A DNA stretch of 64,000 bases from an uncultured Tateyamaria sp. Its GTDB lineage: Bacteria; Pseudomonadota; Alphaproteobacteria; Rhodobacterales; Rhodobacteraceae. Positions 1 to 7,813 of this stretch are shown piece by piece. The position numbers and the translations under genes were made by a program. The stretch lies in assembly GCA_947501275.1 (NCBI GenBank), contig CANMVD010000001.1, positions 434,001 through 498,000 on the forward strand. Direction: 5' to 3'. The notes under the pieces are model-generated. The model searched no databases. It saw only the letters and a list, made by a program, of their open reading frames with translations, and had not been told where the DNA came from. Position 1 is the first letter of the stretch. The number at the start of each line of letters is the position of its first letter.

Positions 1-484
1 GCGCCCCTTCGGCTTGGGCCAATGCTCCTCGGGCTTCGCTCAGCGGGTCGGTAAGGCTGCGAATGGACCCGTCTTCCGCACCCAAACGGAACACCGTTTC
101 GAGCCAAGCCGTGACGTCGCGATGAAAGGCATCAAGGGCGTCCTTGCTGTCCGCGGGCAGCGCGAATTGGGTCACGCTGAGGGCCACGCACAGGCACAGA
201 CTGTGTCCGCCCCCCAAGGCCTGACGATATAGGTCAACGAAGGCCAGCAGCCGCCCGCTTGCGCGCGGTTGCGCCACAGAGATGGCCGCCAGCCGATCCA
301 AAAACACGCTGCGATAGCGGTCCAGCAAGGCATAAGACAACGCCCCCTTGCTGGGAAAATGGTAATGAATGGAAGCCTTGCGAATTCCTACCGCCGCTTC
401 GAGGTCACCATAGCTGAAGCCGTCAAAGCCGCGCTGCCGGGCAAGTGTTTCGGCCTCATCCAGAAGGGCAGATTTGGTGTTCAT
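1..484 (-). CDS. TetR-family transcriptional regulator (3' end cut by window start)
   Basis: I translated this from the minus strand; it is open to the window edge, so the C-terminus is missing. The N-terminal helix-turn-helix is clear: the first 50 residues contain an FSYGDLEAAVGI stretch followed by ASIHYHFPSKGAL, the classic TetR recognition-helix signature ending in HYHFPSKG. The rest is the variable ligand-binding domain. The ATG at 484 is preferred; an in-frame ATG at 502 would add six residues, but neither has a strong Shine-Dalgarno. It is divergent from the cupin gene at 609, and a palindrome at 569-590 lies between them, so it probably represses the cupin/amine-oxidase pair and itself. 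A possible promoter for this gene is TTGAAC near 541 with a TAAATA-like -10 near 520 on the minus strand. Its ligand cannot be told. Confidence 0.85.
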   Translation of the reverse strand, partial: MNTKSALLDEAETLARQRGFDGFSYGDLEAAVGIRKASIHYHFPSKGALSYALLDRYRSVFLDRLAAISVAQPRASGRLLAFVDLYRQALGGGHSLCLCVALSVTQFALPADSKDALDAFHRDVTAWLETVFRLGAEDGSIRSLTDPLSEARGALAQAEGA

Positions 485-568
485 CACGTTTCTATCTTCC
501 ATTGCATAGGCAATTATTTACTATAATTTTTGGTGAGTTCAAGTTTTTAGCTTGCAGATAGGATCAAT

Positions 569-590
569 TTGCCTACCTATTAGTAGGCAA
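569..590. promoter_or_regulatory. Perfect palindrome, probable TetR operator
   Basis: Arms TTGCCTAC (569-576) and GTAGGCAA (583-590) are perfect reverse complements around a 6-base centre. The palindrome ends 3 bases before the GAGGAGG-like ribosome-binding site of the cupin gene. A weaker TTGC/GCAA copy sits at 502-513 near the regulator start. Position and symmetry fit an operator for the adjacent TetR protein; binding itself is inferred. Confidence 0.6.
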
Positions 591-608
591 CGGCTGAGGA
601 GGCCTACA

Positions 609-1280
609 ATGGAACTGAATTCTGACTTCACCAAACGGGTTCTCGTGGCGGACCGGGACAACCCGTGGCGCGCATCTCCTTCCGCGGGCGTCGAACGCAA
701 GATGCTGGACCGTATCGGCGATGAAGTTGCCCGCGCCACAACGATTGTGCGCTTTGCTCCAGGCAGCGCATTTGCCCCGCATACCCATGATGGGGGCGAG
801 GAATACATTGTTCTTGAAGGAGTTTTTCAGGACGAGGATGGTGACTTTCCGGTTGGGACATATGTGCGTAATCCCCCGACCTCGCGCCACACTCCAAGCT
901 CGGAGCCAGGTGCGACGATTTTCGTGAAACTCTGGCAGTTTGACCCGGATGATCGTACGCAACTGCGCATCGACATGAACACCGCAGAACTGGAAGATGA
1001 CCCGGCGCGAGTTGGCGTTGCCCAGACCACCCTATTCGCAGACGGTCGCGAGCACGTTGGTCTGGAACAGTGGTCTGGTGGCATTACGCATGGGCTGGAT
1101 GCATCCGATGGCGCCGAAATTCTGGTGCTCGACGGGGCCCTGAGTGATGGCGATCACTCTCTTGGGCCGCGCGATTGGTTGCGCTTGCCTCCCGGTTCTG
1201 TTGCCAAGCTGACGGCTGGCCCCGACGGTGCAAGGATCTGGAAAAAGACAGGTCATTTGCGCGCGATGTTGGCAGAATGA
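609..1280 (+). CDS. Two-domain cupin protein, ChrR-like
   Basis: This is a 223-residue protein with a bicupin layout. The first cupin carries H58, H60, E64 and H94 in the order HTHDGGEE...H, the usual 3-His/1-Glu metal site. A second, less conserved cupin fold covers roughly residues 130-220. The best family match I recognise is the ChrR-type cupin (the C-terminal half of the anti-sigma factor ChrR), but no zinc anti-sigma domain and no ECF sigma gene are present, so it is probably a stand-alone enzyme or sensor. The ATG at 609 is chosen because of the strong GAGGAGG site 7 bases upstream; an upstream in-frame start at 552 would put the operator inside the gene. Its stop overlaps the next start (ATGA), so the two genes are translationally coupled. 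Confidence 0.8.
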   Translation: MELNSDFTKRVLVADRDNPWRASPSAGVERKMLDRIGDEVARATTIVRFAPGSAFAPHTHDGGEEYIVLEGVFQDEDGDFPVGTYVRNPPTSRHTPSSEPGATIFVKLWQFDPDDRTQLRIDMNTAELEDDPARVGVAQTTLFADGREHVGLEQWSGGITHGLDASDGAEILVLDGALSDGDHSLGPRDWLRLPPGSVAKLTAGPDGARIWKKTGHLRAMLAE

Positions 1281-2341
1281 GCCACACACTGGTCGTTGGC
1301 GCGGGACTGGCTGGGCTAATTGCAGCCAGACAATTGGCTTTGGCGGGCCAAAGCGTCACGGTTCTGGAGGCGCGGACACGCGTTGGGGGCCGTGCGTTGA
1401 CGATAGATGGCGTCGACTTGGGCCCGGCTTGGATCTGGCCGGGGTTTCAGCCCAAAGTTACGGCATTGCTCGCGGAATTGGGTTTGGCGCATATTCCGCA
1501 ATCCGAAGACGGCGCGTTTGTCTATGAAACGCAACAGGGCGTTCAGCGCGGCACCTTTCCGTCCCGTTATGGCGATGCGGCTCGAGTGCAAGGCGGTGTC
1601 GGCGCGTTGGCCGAGGCGTTGCATACCGCATTGCCCGAGGATTGCGTGCAATTTGACCAAGAGGTTGTGGCATTGGACAGTGACAACGGTGTTGTCACAA
1701 CCAAAACAGAGCAAACATGGCAGGGCGACCAGATTATCGTGGCTGTCCCCCCACCAATTGCTGCAGCATGGGTAGCGGTTCCTGCGTGGACCGGCCCGCG
1801 CCTTGCTGCGATGACCCGTTGGCCAACATGGATGGCGGCCCACGCCAAGGTTGTCGCCATTTACGATCGCCCTTTTTGGGCCGAGGCGGGACTGTCCGGC
1901 AGTGCTGTCAGTCAGGTGGGCCCACTGATGGAAATTGCGGACCAGAGCGACCCTGCGCAGGGTGTTGCGGCCCTGTTCGGGTTTGTCGGCTGGCCCGATG
2001 CAGCGCGCGCCGATGCGGCTGCGTTAAAGGAGGCGGTCGAGGCCCAGCTGGTGCGCCTGTTCAGCCCAGAGGCTGCGGCACCACGTGCCCTGCACCTGAT
2101 GGATTGGGCCCGCGAGCCGTTTACCGCAACCAACGCAGATCGCGTTCCACCCCATGGTCATCCACCCTATGGATTGCCGGAGTTATCCCAACCTATTGGC
2201 ACAAAAGTCTTTTTTGCAGGCGCTGAGTTATCTCGCACTAATGGCGGGTTGATCGAAGGCGCGGTGCAGACTGGGCTGGCGGCTGCAGCCTCAGTGTTAG
2301 GCCAGAGTGCGCATGCACATGCCACTTTTGCACGAACCTGA
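1277..2341 (+). CDS. FAD-dependent amine-oxidase-like oxidoreductase
   Basis: This 354-residue flavoprotein has an N-terminal GAGLAG dinucleotide-binding loop, the acidic end of beta-2 in LEARTRVGGRA, and a C-terminal FAGAELSRTNGG segment typical of the flavin monoamine oxidase superfamily. At about 350 residues it is shorter than eukaryotic MAOs (about 500) but usual for bacterial family members. The start is the ATG overlapping the cupin stop at 1277-1280. Oxidation of an amine or amino acid is the family role; the substrate is unknown. With the cupin and the divergent TetR gene it forms a small inducible unit. The 43 bases after it, up to the convergent polysaccharide gene, show no clear terminator. 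Confidence 0.8.
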   Translation: MSHTLVVGAGLAGLIAARQLALAGQSVTVLEARTRVGGRALTIDGVDLGPAWIWPGFQPKVTALLAELGLAHIPQSEDGAFVYETQQGVQRGTFPSRYGDAARVQGGVGALAEALHTALPEDCVQFDQEVVALDSDNGVVTTKTEQTWQGDQIIVAVPPPIAAAWVAVPAWTGPRLAAMTRWPTWMAAHAKVVAIYDRPFWAEAGLSGSAVSQVGPLMEIADQSDPAQGVAALFGFVGWPDAARADAAALKEAVEAQLVRLFSPEAAAPRALHLMDWAREPFTATNADRVPPHGHPPYGLPELSQPIGTKVFFAGAELSRTNGGLIEGAVQTGLAAAASVLGQSAHAHATFART

Positions 2342-2384
2342 CATTCCTAAACCTGCCAAAAATCTAAATTCCCGATGTGGCGGT

Positions 2385-3683
2385 CTACAGCCGTAAATCG
2401 CTTTCGGATTCACTGAACGCGGCCTTCATATCGAAGAACACGCCGTTCGGGGTGAGGTAGTTCCGCAGGGCCTTTGCCCCAAGATCAACCAGATCGGCAT
2501 GGTTGACCGCCAGCATCACAGCATCATATTGCTGCGTCGCATCCGGCATACGGGCCAGCATGTCGATGTTGTAGGTGTCGCGCACTTCGCTCGCGTCCGC
2601 CCAAGGGTCATGCAAATCCACGCTCAACCCGAAACTGCCCAACTCGTCCAGCATGTCCACCACCTTGGTGTTGCGGATATCGGCACAGTTCTGTTTGAAC
2701 GTGATCCCGAGGATTAGCACCCGCCCCCCGTTCACCCGAGCCTTTTTCTGGATCATCTTTTTGACCAGAAGCCCGACAGCGTGCCGAGCCATACCATCGT
2801 TGATTTCGCGCGCCATGCGGATGATGTCAGGGATGTGCCCCGCAGCAATCGATTTGTGCACCAGATAGTAAGGATCGACCCCGATACAGTGCCCGCCGAC
2901 AAGCCCGGGTGACAGACGGTTAAAGTTCCATTTTGTCGCCGCCGCATCCAGCACGGCGTTTGTGTCGATGTCGAGATGTGAAAAGATGATCGACAACTCG
3001 TTAATCAGCGCAATGGAGACATCCCGCTGTGTGTTTTCGATGACTTTGGAGGCTTCGGCCACGCGGATGGATGGAGCAAGGTGGGTGCCCGCCGTGATCA
3101 CGCTGCCATAGAGTGCGTCGATCAGTTTGGCTGCTTCGGGCGTGGAGCCTGATGTGACCTTGGTGATCGTTGTCAGGGTGCGTTCCTTGTCGCCGGGGTT
3201 GATCCGCTCAGGGCTGTAGCCTGCGTAGAAGTCTTGGTTGAGAGTCAGGCCAGATGTTGCTTCGACAACGGGCAGACAATCGTCGTCTGTGGCACCGGGG
3301 TAGACGGTACTTTCGAACACCACGATGTCGCCGCGTTTGATAACCTGACCCACTGTTTTGGCAGCCGACAGCAACGGGCCCAGATTGGGCTGACGGTGCT
3401 GGTCGATGGGCGTCGGGACAGCAACAATGTAAACGTTGCAGGCCGCAATCTCAGCAAGATCTGTTGTGTAGGACAGATGTTTGGCGGCTGATAATGCGCT
3501 GGCCTCAGTTTCTCCTGTGCTGTCATGCCCGGATTGCAGCGCTTTGACCCGGCTTTCGTTCACGTCAAAGCCGATGGTTGCGCGGTGCGTACCGAATGCG
3601 ACGGCAAGCGGCAGGCCGACATAACCGAGGCCGATAACGGCGACGCGCAGATCTTGAAGAGCGGGCAATGGGGCGTGGGTCAT
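2385..3683 (-). CDS. Nucleotide-sugar dehydrogenase, UDP-HexNAc 6-dehydrogenase (TviB/WbpO type)
   Basis: This 432-residue cytoplasmic NAD-dependent enzyme oxidises the C6 hydroxyl of a UDP-hexose to the uronic acid for surface polysaccharide. Visible motifs are the GLGYVGLP Rossmann loop (18-25), VPTPID (89-94), FESTVYPGAT (123-132), the catalytic Cys266 in GGHCIGVDPYYL, and the C-terminal LGITFKQNCADIRNTK. The GGHCIGVDPYYL form is the one seen in UDP-GlcNAc/GalNAc dehydrogenases (TviB, WbpO, CapL) rather than in UDP-glucose dehydrogenases, so the product is probably a UDP-HexNAc uronate. Two glycosyltransferase genes lie upstream on the same strand after a 91-bp gap. Substrate assignment from motif resemblance is moderately sure; the family is certain. 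Confidence 0.9.
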   Translation of the reverse strand: MTHAPLPALQDLRVAVIGLGYVGLPLAVAFGTHRATIGFDVNESRVKALQSGHDSTGETEASALSAAKHLSYTTDLAEIAACNVYIVAVPTPIDQHRQPNLGPLLSAAKTVGQVIKRGDIVVFESTVYPGATDDDCLPVVEATSGLTLNQDFYAGYSPERINPGDKERTLTTITKVTSGSTPEAAKLIDALYGSVITAGTHLAPSIRVAEASKVIENTQRDVSIALINELSIIFSHLDIDTNAVLDAAATKWNFNRLSPGLVGGHCIGVDPYYLVHKSIAAGHIPDIIRMAREINDGMARHAVGLLVKKMIQKKARVNGGRVLILGITFKQNCADIRNTKVVDMLDELGSFGLSVDLHDPWADASEVRDTYNIDMLARMPDATQQYDAVMLAVNHADLVDLGAKALRNYLTPNGVFFDMKAAFSESESDLRL

Positions 3684-3774
3684 GGTTGGCTTTCGTCAGC
3701 GTTGCGCTGTGTCATATGGCGTATCTGCAGCGTGATGTGCAGGGGGCAGCGCGCACAATGACGGGAGCGATGTG

Positions 3775-4884
3775 TCATTCCAGCACATCTTCCACCAGTT
3801 TGCGCAGTTGAGTTTGCCACTGCGAAAAGCCGTAGTGCCGTGTGTACGCCGCTTGGATCTTTGTGCTCCAACCCTCTGGGTCGGAGCGAAATGTGGTGAT
3901 GAGTTTGGCGATACTTTGCGCCGCACTCTCCGGGTCCTTGGGGTCGATGGCGCTGGCCAGCGGGTGATGATCGATCAGGTCGTGGCAGCCTCGGGGCATA
4001 GCCAGTGGCAGGCCCGACTGAAAGGCTTCAAGCGCTCCGATGGGCACACCTTCGTAATGCGACGTGAGCAGGTACAGGTCCGCCATTGCCAACAGAGGGC
4101 GCACATCCCCAACAGGGCCGTGGCGCTCCAGCCGTGCCATCGTAGGGTGAGAGACCGTCTGGCGCAGAGTATCGCCAAACTGCGCGCTGTCCGTACCCTC
4201 ACCGCATATGTGCATCTGCATCGTTTCCAAGTGGCCAAGGATGCGCGCAGCGGCGGGCAGGTTCTTTTGCCAGCTAACCCGCCCGGTCATCACGATTTGC
4301 GGTTGATCCTGTCGCATCTCCATAGACAGCGGATCGAGGTCCGAGCTGTTGGACAACACCTTGATGTCGTGCCTGCGCGTGGCCTTGGGTAGCGTTTCAA
4401 TCAATTGCGCACGCGCCGTTTCAGAGAGCACAATCAGGGTCATAGGTGGAGCAAGCCGCAATAGTGCGGCCTCAAGCGTTTGACCAACGATACGCGCCCA
4501 GTCGCGTTGGCCGGGATCGAAGGGCAGCCCGTGATATGTGAGCATCAAGCGTGGATGGCGAGAGCGCCCGCCAAGCCGCAGCAGCAACACAGACAAACGG
4601 GCATGGGCCCAGATCAGATCATACTCTCGCGATTGACGGGCACGTTGCACGGCCCGCCAAGCCCGCCACAGCACGGCTGGTTTCAGCCGGGTAGCCAGAC
4701 CGGGTTGCTCTACCGCGCGCGCGCGCATTGCATCCAGAAAATCATAACCGCCTGCGTTTCGGTCATGCATCACGGTCAGGGCGGCAGATCCGTCCAGTGT
4801 CTGCACGATATGACGCAAGTGTCGCGCCACACCCGACAGCCCGCCGTGGCCACCAATCAACAGAATGCGGGGACGCTCAGACAC
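3775..4884 (-). CDS. Glycosyltransferase family 4 (GT-B fold)
   Basis: This 369-residue retaining glycosyltransferase starts with GTG at 4884 and overlaps the upstream GT2 gene by 8 bp. The N-terminal glycine-rich loop GGHGGLSGVARHL (about residues 12-24) is the acceptor-side start of a GT-B fold. In the C-terminal half, TGRVSWQKN is followed by the EX7E signature EGVPIGALE, the donor-sugar binding element of GT4. It is cytoplasmic or peripheral to the inner membrane. With the GT2 and the UDP-HexNAc dehydrogenase it forms a three-gene minus-strand polysaccharide cluster. No Wzx, Wzy or Wzz gene is seen, so this is a fragment of a pathway or an accessory decoration set. Donor and acceptor cannot be named. 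Confidence 0.88.
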   Translation of the reverse strand: MSERPRILLIGGHGGLSGVARHLRHIVQTLDGSAALTVMHDRNAGGYDFLDAMRARAVEQPGLATRLKPAVLWRAWRAVQRARQSREYDLIWAHARLSVLLLRLGGRSRHPRLMLTYHGLPFDPGQRDWARIVGQTLEAALLRLAPPMTLIVLSETARAQLIETLPKATRRHDIKVLSNSSDLDPLSMEMRQDQPQIVMTGRVSWQKNLPAAARILGHLETMQMHICGEGTDSAQFGDTLRQTVSHPTMARLERHGPVGDVRPLLAMADLYLLTSHYEGVPIGALEAFQSGLPLAMPRGCHDLIDHHPLASAIDPKDPESAAQSIAKLITTFRSDPEGWSTKIQAAYTRHYGFSQWQTQLRKLVEDVLE

Positions 4885-5812
4885 GGCCTAAGCCCATGGC
4901 TACCGTCAGCCCCAATTGACCGCGCGCAGTTTGCCGGTAGGCGCCACTGCGGCGCAGGGCCAGCATTCGACGCACGGGGCCAGATGCGTTACGCGCGGCA
5001 ATGAACTGCCTCAGAATCATTTGGTTGTCACCTGTCAGCAGATCGGCAACCGGATCAAGAGCCGCGATGTTGCGACCCACGCGGTCCGCAAAGCGTCCGG
5101 CAAGAACCTGCGGCACATGACGCATTTGCCGCCCGTGGCCGACCTGATTGGCACTGTGCTGTCGATAAAGCACACCGGGTTCCGGATCAAAGAACACTGT
5201 GCCGCCCGCCCCTGTCACCAGTTGGTAAATCCACCAGTCATGGGCAAACACCTCGCCCGCATACGCGGCGGCACGGCGTGCCAGATCAGCACCCGCACGG
5301 TTTAATACCACTGTATTTCCGGTTGCGATGTTTTCGACCAGTGCATTGGCGAAGCCGGGGGCACGATCAAATAGGGGGGAGAGATGCAGCTTGGTCAATT
5401 CCGCGTCACACACCCAGTTGCGGCTGCAATACAAAGCGGGCTGCGCCGGGTCTTGCCCCTTGATCCACTGCGTTGCGCGTTCCAGCTTGTGCGGCAGCCA
5501 CACGTCATCCTGATCGCAAAAGGCCAGCCAAGGGGCTTGCGGATCAGCTTCGGTCAGGAGCGACAGGAAGTTGGCGACAAAACCGGATTTCGGCCCTTGG
5601 CGCAGTGTTGTGCGCGTTGGATTAGCGCGGGCGAAGGTCGCAAGGATGTCTTGCGTGTCGTCGCGCGATCCATCGTCGCTGATTTGTAGATGCCAGTTGC
5701 CTTCACTTTGCGCGACAAGGCTGTCGAGCTGCGCCCGCACCAGCGCACCGCCGTTGTACGTGGCCAACAGAATCTGGCCGGGGGCCGATTGGTCTAAGGG
5801 GTGGCGATCCAT
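4877..5812 (-). CDS. Glycosyltransferase family 2 (GT-A fold)
   Basis: This 311-residue protein carries the GT2 nucleotide-sugar binding region LLATYNGG near the N-terminus, ISDDGSRDDT about 30 residues later, and the metal-binding FCDQDDVW around residue 100. It resembles rhamnosyl- or hexosyl-transferases of O-antigen and exopolysaccharide clusters. The ATG at 5812 is preferred to an in-frame TTG five codons upstream, because the GT2 core begins about 13 residues after that ATG. It is first in the GT2-GT4-dehydrogenase set and its stop overlaps the GT4 start. It ends the polysaccharide block next to the sugar-acid island. Confidence 0.88.
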   Translation of the reverse strand: MDRHPLDQSAPGQILLATYNGGALVRAQLDSLVAQSEGNWHLQISDDGSRDDTQDILATFARANPTRTTLRQGPKSGFVANFLSLLTEADPQAPWLAFCDQDDVWLPHKLERATQWIKGQDPAQPALYCSRNWVCDAELTKLHLSPLFDRAPGFANALVENIATGNTVVLNRAGADLARRAAAYAGEVFAHDWWIYQLVTGAGGTVFFDPEPGVLYRQHSANQVGHGRQMRHVPQVLAGRFADRVGRNIAALDPVADLLTGDNQMILRQFIAARNASGPVRRMLALRRSGAYRQTARGQLGLTVAMGLGRV

Positions 5813-5882
5813 AGCGGTCCGTTGCAACGCGTCTTGCCCCGATCCTTACACCAGCCACCCCCAAAGTGCACGCCACCTGCGT

Positions 5883-6752
5883 TTAATCGTCTCCGAACAG
5901 GGTCTTGAACGTGCCGATGGACGCGCGGAAACCCGCCTCGAAGTCGCCATCGCCCGGGTGGTAAACACTTTCGAACGAGATGACCCCATCGTAACCATCT
6001 GCTCTGAGTGCGGCCGCCATGGGTGCGAACAATGGCGCCAGTTGCCCGGTGCCCATCTGCCGGACCTGCAGTGTGGCGCGTGGTGTATCGACCTGCACAT
6101 CCTTGATGTGGATGTGCCCGAGATAACCACCTTTGACCTCGGAATAGCCTTCTGGATAGGCTCGTTCGTGGCACCAACAATTGTTGGCCGGATCCCACAG
6201 CACCTTGAGCGCGTCCTTGGCGTCGAGTTCATCAATCAGCTTGCGTGCCGTGTAGTTGGAGTTCACCATCGTACCGTTGCCCGTTTCAACGACCAGCGTG
6301 ATCCCTTCGGCGCGGGCAAGCTCGACCGCGGGTGCAATCATTGGGGCCATCGTGTCCCATGCGCCATGGGCGACGTTCCATATTTCCGCACCGTGACTTC
6401 CCCAGAGGATCTGTTCCTTTTTCTGGGTCATGATGCGTACCAGCGGGCTGCCCACAATATGCGCCATGTCGATCACACGCTTGAGAGCCTCCATGTGCTG
6501 GGTGTGCAGCGCATCACCGGGGCGGTTTTGCGATGTGGTCCCGGCAAAGACATGGCGGCTGAGGCAGGACACAGGCTTGCCGCGGTCCCGCAACAATGCG
6601 TCGATCTCCCTGATCTGTTGGGCTGTGTGGTCGCCGACCTCCGTATCCCCGACAAACTGCAATTCGGCATAGGTGAGGTCATATTCGTCCATGACGTCCA
6701 CCGCATGCTTCAGATCGCGGCTGATGCCGTCCGTGATAACACCCAGCCTCAT
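5883..6752 (-). CDS. Sugar phosphate isomerase/epimerase (AP-endonuclease-2 TIM barrel)
   Basis: This 289-residue protein of the xylose-isomerase-like TIM-barrel superfamily (COG1082) binds a divalent metal. Likely ligands are visible in order: E156 (VVETGNG), D187 (LWDPANN), H213 or H215 (GHIHIKD) and E261 (SFESVYHP). Family members isomerise or epimerise free or keto sugars, act in inositol catabolism, or beta-eliminate 3-keto-glycosides. The start is the ATG overlapping the upstream dehydrogenase stop (ATGA at 6749-6752), which removes 22 spurious N-terminal residues. It is the last gene of a two-gene unit and lies downstream of the MocA/uxuA cascade on the same strand, so a role in processing an unusual uronate or keto-sugar is likely. 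The exact reaction is not assignable. Confidence 0.82.
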   Translation of the reverse strand: MRLGVITDGISRDLKHAVDVMDEYDLTYAELQFVGDTEVGDHTAQQIREIDALLRDRGKPVSCLSRHVFAGTTSQNRPGDALHTQHMEALKRVIDMAHIVGSPLVRIMTQKKEQILWGSHGAEIWNVAHGAWDTMAPMIAPAVELARAEGITLVVETGNGTMVNSNYTARKLIDELDAKDALKVLWDPANNCWCHERAYPEGYSEVKGGYLGHIHIKDVQVDTPRATLQVRQMGTGQLAPLFAPMAAALRADGYDGVISFESVYHPGDGDFEAGFRASIGTFKTLFGDD

Positions 6753-7660
6753 CGCGTGGCCTTGGCGTGGCTGCGGTGCAGTTCTGCGCCCACAATGTCT
6801 TCGATCACTTGTGTGCATGTCCAGTTGTCGCCATCCGGATACCGCGTGCGCCCTGCATGAAAGATCTGCATTGCAGACGCTGCCGTATGGAGCGGTACGC
6901 CAAGTTCCTCGCCCAACGCCATGGAGATCGTGAGATCCTTGTGCATGGTGTTGATGTGGCTGCCCGTGCCTTCGAACTGGCGATCAATGATCTTCTCCAG
7001 AGCGTTGTTCACGACGCCACATCCGGCGGAGGACGTCGAAAATACGTCCAGAATGACCTGACCGGGCACGCCAGCCTTGGCGGCCAGTGCCGCGGCCTCG
7101 AACGTCGCCGAAAACTGGGCGCCGATCAGCGATTGCAGGCAGGCCTTAACCGTTTGCCCCTCGCCCGGCGCGGTGCCGACCCTGTGAATATTGGCCGAAA
7201 CGGCCTCCATCACCGGGGCAGCTTGGGTCATGGCGGCATTTGTACCGGCGGCCATCATGGTCAAGGTGCCCGCCTGCGCACCAGGAAAGCCACCTGACAC
7301 CGGGCTGTCGATCAGGTGCAGATCCCGCCCCTCAAGGCCCTCGCCGATAGCGCGCGCCTCGGCTGGTTTCACGGTGGACGTCAGCAGGATGATCCCGCCC
7401 GGCGCCATGGTGTTAGCAAGTCCCTGCGGGCCAAGGATCACCTCATGCGCTTCGGCCCCTTTCATCACCATGACAAAAACAGCCTGTGCGTTCTGCCCCA
7501 CTTCGGCGGTTGAGGTTGCAAGTTGCCCGCCCATTTTAGTGAAAGCGTCGTTTCGATGGGGAAGAAGATCGCGCCCCCACGTTGTAAATCCGTTTGCAAT
7601 CAGGTTCTTGGCCAGCCCGCTGCCCATATCCCCCAATCCAACGACACCAACTGACATCAT
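6749..7660 (-). CDS. Beta-hydroxyacid dehydrogenase, L-threonate-dehydrogenase-like
   Basis: This 303-residue member of the 3-hydroxyisobutyrate dehydrogenase superfamily has the NAD loop GLGDMG (9-14), the substrate-binding SPVSGG (119-124) and the catalytic Lys172 in GQTVKACLQ. The usual NN after the lysine is replaced by QS, as in sequences I associate with L-threonate dehydrogenase (LtnD), so a C4 to C6 sugar acid is a reasonable substrate. It is preceded by GAAAGGAG, a strong ribosome-binding site, and its stop overlaps the isomerase start. The 153-bp region upstream contains a 20-bp inverted repeat at 7754-7773, suggesting its own regulated promoter within the minus-strand series. Confidence 0.82.
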   Translation of the reverse strand: MMSVGVVGLGDMGSGLAKNLIANGFTTWGRDLLPHRNDAFTKMGGQLATSTAEVGQNAQAVFVMVMKGAEAHEVILGPQGLANTMAPGGIILLTSTVKPAEARAIGEGLEGRDLHLIDSPVSGGFPGAQAGTLTMMAAGTNAAMTQAAPVMEAVSANIHRVGTAPGEGQTVKACLQSLIGAQFSATFEAAALAAKAGVPGQVILDVFSTSSAGCGVVNNALEKIIDRQFEGTGSHINTMHKDLTISMALGEELGVPLHTAASAMQIFHAGRTRYPDGDNWTCTQVIEDIVGAELHRSHAKATR

Positions 7661-7753
7661 CAGCTGCTCCTTTCGTGTGCGTTCTGTTCGGGTGGGGTTT
7701 CACGCCATACGCGGGCGCCGGGCAGGTCCAAAAGACACCCCCTGCCCTATCGC

Positions 7754-7773
7754 GGCACACTGATACGTGTGCC
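7754..7773. promoter_or_regulatory. Inverted repeat, candidate operator upstream of the dehydrogenase/isomerase pair
   Basis: Arms GGCACAC (7754-7760) and GTGTGCC (7767-7773) are perfect complements with a 6-bp spacer. The site lies about 95-115 bp upstream of the ATG at 7660, in the only sizeable gap of the minus-strand cascade. A TTGTGC-like -35 begins just upstream on the minus strand, so the repeat would overlap the -10. The architecture is of LacI/GntR type; the binding protein is unknown. Confidence 0.45.
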
Positions 7774-7813
7774 AGATCACGTTAGCACAAGAAACCGGTT
7801 TGGCTATCCAAAA

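Noticed and set aside
5571-6860. 429-residue plus-strand frame over the GT2 and isomerase genes
   Set aside because: Both minus-strand genes have clear motifs; the plus-strand translation has none.
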